From Phycisphaerales bacterium (GTDB taxonomy: Bacteria; Planctomycetota; Phycisphaerae; Phycisphaerales; UBA1924): 64,000 nt of DNA. The notes under the pieces are model-generated. The model was not told the DNA's origin and made no database searches. It was given only the letters and a program-made list of their open reading frames with translations. Below, piece by piece: positions 61,160-64,000 of the stretch; position 1 is the stretch's first letter; each line of letters begins with the position of its first letter. The translations under genes and the position numbers were made by a program. The stretch covers positions 1-64,000 of the forward strand of contig RECZ01000155.1 in the NCBI GenBank assembly GCA_007693765.1, read 5' to 3'.

Positions 61160-63628
61160 ATGACCGCACCCCGTCACAACGCGCCCCCCGCCAGCCCGGA
61201 AGCGGCCGCCCTCCGCGCCCGGAACCGGCTCGGGAACGAGTCGAGCCCGTACCTCCTCCAGCACCGGGAGAACCCCGTCGCGTGGCGCCCGTGGGGCGAG
61301 GAGGCCTTCGCAGAGGCGGCGGAGCGCGGCGTGCCGATCTTCCTCTCGATCGGGTACGCCACCTGCTACTGGTGCCATGTGATGGAGCGGGAGTCCTTCG
61401 AGGACCCCGCGATCGGCGCCCTGATGTCTGAACGGTTCGTCTGCGTCAAGGTCGACCGGGAGCAACGCCCGGACGTGGACGACATCTACATGGCGGCCGT
61501 CCAAGCCCTTTCGGGGCGCGGCGGGTGGCCCATGAGCGTCTTCCTGACGCCCCCCGGCGCCCGCACGCCCGACGACCCCGGGCTCGAACCCATCTGGGGC
61601 GGGACGTACTTCCCCCCCGAGCCGCGCCACGGACTGCCGAGCTTCCGGCAACTGCTCGAGGGCATCAGCGAGGCGTGGGGCAGTCAGCGCGATGTGGCGT
61701 TGAAACAGGCCGGGGCGGTGACGGAGGTCGTGCGGGAGCGGCTCGGCGCGACGGCTGCGCCGGTGCGGATCGGCGCCGCCGATGTGAGCCGCGCGGCGGG
61801 CGAGTTGCTGCGGATGTACGACGCCGCCCACGGCGGCTTCGGCGGGGCCCCGAAGTTCCCGCAGCCGGTGTTCCTCGAATACCTGCTCGACGTGATCCCG
61901 GGGATCGAAGAGGAATCGGCGCGGACCGCCGCGATGAACGCGGTGCGGCACACGCTCGATCGCATGGCGCTGGGGGGGATGTTCGATCAGGTCGGGGGCG
62001 GGTTCCACCGCTACAGCGTCGACGCGGAGTGGGTCGTGCCGCACTTCGAGAAGATGCTTTACGACAACGCCCAACTCGGCGCGCTCTACGCGCGGGCGTG
62101 GTCGGTGACCGGTGATCCGTTCGATGCGTACATCGCGCGGCGCACGCTCGACTACGCGCTGCGGGAGATGGCCTCGGAGCGCGGCGCGTTCTACTCCGCG
62201 CAGGACGCCGAGGTGGACGGGCAGGAGGGGCTCAACTACCTGTGGACGCCGGACGAGGTGCGGGCCGCCCTGCCGCCCGATGACGCGGCCTTCGCGATCG
62301 AGGCCTACGGGCTCGACCGGCCCGCGAACTTCCAGGACCCCCACCACCCCGACGCCCCGCCCCGCCACATCCTGACCCTGCGCGAGCGCCCCGACCGCAT
62401 GGCCGCACGGCTGGGCGTGCGCCCCGACGACGTGCTGGAGCGGCTCGGACGCATCAACGCGGCGCTGTACGACGTACGGAACGCGCGCAAACAGCCCCTG
62501 CTCGATGACAAGACGCTCGCCTCGTGGAACGGGCTGATGATCGCGGCGCTGGCGGACGCGGGGGCGGCGCTGGGGGAGCGTCGGTACATCGAGGCGGCGG
62601 CCGCCGCGGCGGGGTTCGTGTGGGACAGGATGCGCGACGACCGGGACCTGCTGCGGGTGTGGCGGTCCGGCGCGGCGACGACCAAGGGCGTGCTCGAGGA
62701 CTACGCCATGCTGGCGCAGGGCCTGCTCTCGCTGCACAAGGCATGGACGATCGCCAAGGACGCGGAGCGGGCGCAGGACTGGCTGGAGCGGGCGATGATC
62801 ATCGTTGGGCAGGCGAAGGTGCTCTTCGCCGACCTGCAGACGGGCGCGTGGCACGACACCCGCCCCGGCGCCCGCGACCTGCTGGTGCGGGCGCGGTCGA
62901 TGCACGACGGCGCTGTGCCCAGCGCGACCTCCGTCTTGCTGCACAACCTGCTCGACCTGCACGCGGCCACACGCGATGAAACGTGGCTGGACGACGCCGG
63001 GCGCCTGCTCGCGGCCTCCAGCGCGGCGATCCACGCCTCCCCGCTCGGCTGCGTCAACGCGACCCGCGCCCTGCTGCGCGTGCTGCGCAACCACCCCGGG
63101 TTGATCGAGACCCACGGCATGATCCGTGACGCCACGCCGGCCGCCGAGGATGATGACGCGGGCGACGCCCACGAGATCAGCGATCCTCCCGTCGAGGTCT
63201 ACGCCGACAAGGAGCGCGTGGATGTGGGCGACGGCGCCCCGGGCGAGATCAACCTCGAACTGCGCATCCGCGAGGGCTGGCACATCACCGCGCACGAGCC
63301 CTTCGCGCCGGGCACGCCCGAGGAAGAGCGCGTGCCGGGGCTGATCGGGCTGCGCGTCGAGGTGCGCGGCGGCGAGGGCGTGCGCGCGGTCGTGCGGTAC
63401 CCGACGGGCGAGCCGCTGCACGACGGCGCCTCCGAGGACGACGAGCCGCTGCCATTGCCGCCGCTCATGGTCCACGAGGGGTCGCTCCGGCTGAGCGTGT
63501 CACTGCAACGCGACGGCAAGGCGTGGTCGGGCCGCCCGCTGCTCTACGTTGCGTACCAGCCCTGCACCGACCGCGAGTGCCTGGCGCCGATGACGGCGGA
63601 GTTGGATGTGGCAATCGACCCGGTGTGA
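61160..63628 (+). CDS. DUF255 (YyaL/SSP411-type) thioredoxin-domain protein with a DsbD-N-like C-terminal extension
   Basis: An 822-residue protein. The N-terminal thioredoxin-like domain has the family hallmark [21 protein letters not shown] and the active site [29 protein letters not shown] and [11 protein letters not shown] follow. The middle is an alpha/alpha barrel (about 190-650), with [38 protein letters not shown] and [13 protein letters not shown]. Typical relatives end near 680 residues. Here an extra beta domain (about 680-822) carries [14 protein letters not shown] and ends [19 protein letters not shown], resembling the N-terminal domain of DsbD. No signal peptide is seen, so location is uncertain. 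Confidence 0.93.
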   Translation: MTAPRHNAPPASPEAAALRARNRLGNESSPYLLQHRENPVAWRPWGEEAFAEAAERGVPIFLSIGYATCYWCHVMERESFEDPAIGALMSERFVCVKVDREQRPDVDDIYMAAVQALSGRGGWPMSVFLTPPGARTPDDPGLEPIWGGTYFPPEPRHGLPSFRQLLEGISEAWGSQRDVALKQAGAVTEVVRERLGATAAPVRIGAADVSRAAGELLRMYDAAHGGFGGAPKFPQPVFLEYLLDVIPGIEEESARTAAMNAVRHTLDRMALGGMFDQVGGGFHRYSVDAEWVVPHFEKMLYDNAQLGALYARAWSVTGDPFDAYIARRTLDYALREMASERGAFYSAQDAEVDGQEGLNYLWTPDEVRAALPPDDAAFAIEAYGLDRPANFQDPHHPDAPPRHILTLRERPDRMAARLGVRPDDVLERLGRINAALYDVRNARKQPLLDDKTLASWNGLMIAALADAGAALGERRYIEAAAAAAGFVWDRMRDDRDLLRVWRSGAATTKGVLEDYAMLAQGLLSLHKAWTIAKDAERAQDWLERAMIIVGQAKVLFADLQTGAWHDTRPGARDLLVRARSMHDGAVPSATSVLLHNLLDLHAATRDETWLDDAGRLLAASSAAIHASPLGCVNATRALLRVLRNHPGLIETHGMIRDATPAAEDDDAGDAHEISDPPVEVYADKERVDVGDGAPGEINLELRIREGWHITAHEPFAPGTPEEERVPGLIGLRVEVRGGEGVRAVVRYPTGEPLHDGASEDDEPLPLPPLMVHEGSLRLSVSLQRDGKAWSGRPLLYVAYQPCTDRECLAPMTAELDVAIDPV

Positions 63629-63673
63629 GCCCCCGGAACACCACCGTTGCCGTTACGCACCCGATCCTCGTGC

Positions 63674-63706
63674 CACCGACTTGCCCGGCAAGTCGGTGTC
63701 TTTATG
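63674..63706 (+). terminator. Terminator-like palindrome, copy 2
   Basis: A 12-bp palindrome (CACCGACTTGCC / GGCAAGTCGGTG) 45 bases after the DUF255 gene stop, followed by TCTTTATG. It reads GTGCCACCGACTTGCCCGGCAAGTCGGTG in two parts: GTGCCACCGACTTG and CCCGGCAAGTCGGTG. Confidence 0.7.
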
Positions 63707-63759
63707 TACACCTCGCAGCGACGACTGCACCGCTCATGTGCGCACGTATTCTCCGTCAT

Positions 63760-63790
63760 GAAGAGCACCGACTTGCTGGGCAAGTCGGTG
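63760..63790 (-). terminator. Terminator-like palindrome, copy 3 (inverted)
   Basis: A palindrome (CACCGACTTGC / GCAAGTCGGTG) followed on the minus strand by CTCTTCATG. It is positioned to end the fumarylacetoacetase transcript. Core and flank nearly match copy 2 in inverted orientation. Confidence 0.65.
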
Positions 63791-63841
63791 GCACGGGGGA
63801 ATGACACGGGGGGAAGTGGCACGGGCCCGTGCGTGGCCTGA

Positions 63842-64000
63842 TCAGTTCGTCGCGTCGGCGCCGACGACTACGCCGCGGCATTCTCCGAGACCGATGCGCA
63901 CCGCGCCTTCGCGTTCGCACCAGCCGCGCAGGGTCACCTCGTCGCCGTCTTCGAGGAAGACGCGCTTCTCGCCGGTGGGGAGTTCGATGGGTTGGCGGGG
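63842..64000 (-). CDS. Fumarylacetoacetase, C-terminal fragment (gene continues past the window)
   Basis: The last 52 codons of a gene entering from the right edge. The translation reads PRQPIELPTGEKRVFLEDGD then EVTLRGWCEREGAVRIGLGE, then CRGVVVGADATN and stop. The [FL]LxDGDEVxxxGxCxxxGxRIGxGxCxGxV pattern is the C-terminal end of fumarylacetoacetase, the last enzyme of tyrosine/homogentisate breakdown. Only this part can be judged; the catalytic domain lies outside the window. Confidence 0.75.
   Translation of the reverse strand, partial: PRQPIELPTGEKRVFLEDGDEVTLRGWCEREGAVRIGLGECRGVVVGADATN

Overview
The window is very GC-rich and gene-dense, and it looks chromosomal. Several features suggest a planctomycete, most likely class Phycisphaerae. 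Secreted proteins end in a PTPG(A/G)xALLGLAGL...RRRR tail. A giant secreted repeat protein closes with a dockerin-like GDYNGDGIVDFADL segment. Lipid A machinery (waaA) is present, SecD and SecF are fused, and many genes have no Shine-Dalgarno sequence. The lineage is an inference; there is no rRNA gene here. I see no phage, insertion sequence, CRISPR array or plasmid module.

Layout. 0-6 kb: a P1B-4-type metal ATPase, a small heat-shock protein, an ECF sigma/anti-sigma pair and a secreted two-domain fasciclin protein. 6-12.7 kb: a secreted repeat protein of about 1550 residues, glutamate dehydrogenase and a tRNA with anticodon CAT. 12.8-23.5 kb, all on the minus strand: Nudix hydrolase, site-2 protease, rhomboid protease, tgt, yajC, secDF, a LysM protein, an NAD-type isocitrate/isopropylmalate dehydrogenase and an alpha/beta hydrolase. 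23.5-29 kb, plus strand: a tightly coupled run mlaF-mlaD-xseA-xseB-prepilin peptidase. 29-36.5 kb: OmpA-like lipoprotein, recG, an OmpH/Skp-like protein, polX, a Fur-like regulator and a secreted protein of unknown function. 36.5-41.2 kb, minus strand: waaA-thiL-tsaE-yacG-exbB-exbD-exbD, mostly joined by 4-base overlaps. 41.3-43.2 kb: two tRNA-Val genes, rpmH and rnc. 43-51.6 kb: a lipoprotein, two tandem paralogous exported proteins with C-terminal sorting tails, an ACR3-type transporter, a universal stress protein, a MoxR ATPase, an unknown protein and tRNA-Ile. 52-64 kb: a low-complexity protein almost without charged residues, a free-methionine-sulfoxide reductase, an NHLRC2-like thioredoxin/NHL protein, sucC, mgtE and mgtC, another secreted protein, rpmB, a DUF255/YyaL protein with a DsbD-like tail, and the 3' end of a fumarylacetoacetase gene.

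How it fits together. Protein export and envelope quality control dominate: SecDF/YajC, two intramembrane proteases, Skp-like and OmpA-like proteins, MlaFD, ExbBD, WaaA and a prepilin peptidase. DNA repair genes (xseAB, recG, polX) and translation or tRNA genes (tgt, tsaE, rpmH, rpmB, four tRNAs) are interleaved with them. mgtE and mgtC form a magnesium pair.

The most unusual item is the protein at 52225-53229. It has 334 residues rich in Gly, Phe, Asn, Pro and Ser, with no Lys, Arg, Asp or Glu until its last few residues. Its composition resembles FG-nucleoporin or prion-like domains, and I recognise no family. Two patterns run across the window. Many genes carry a TAnnnT-type -10 box only 6-9 bases before the start codon, which suggests leaderless mRNAs. 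One palindromic terminator-like element recurs after unrelated genes.
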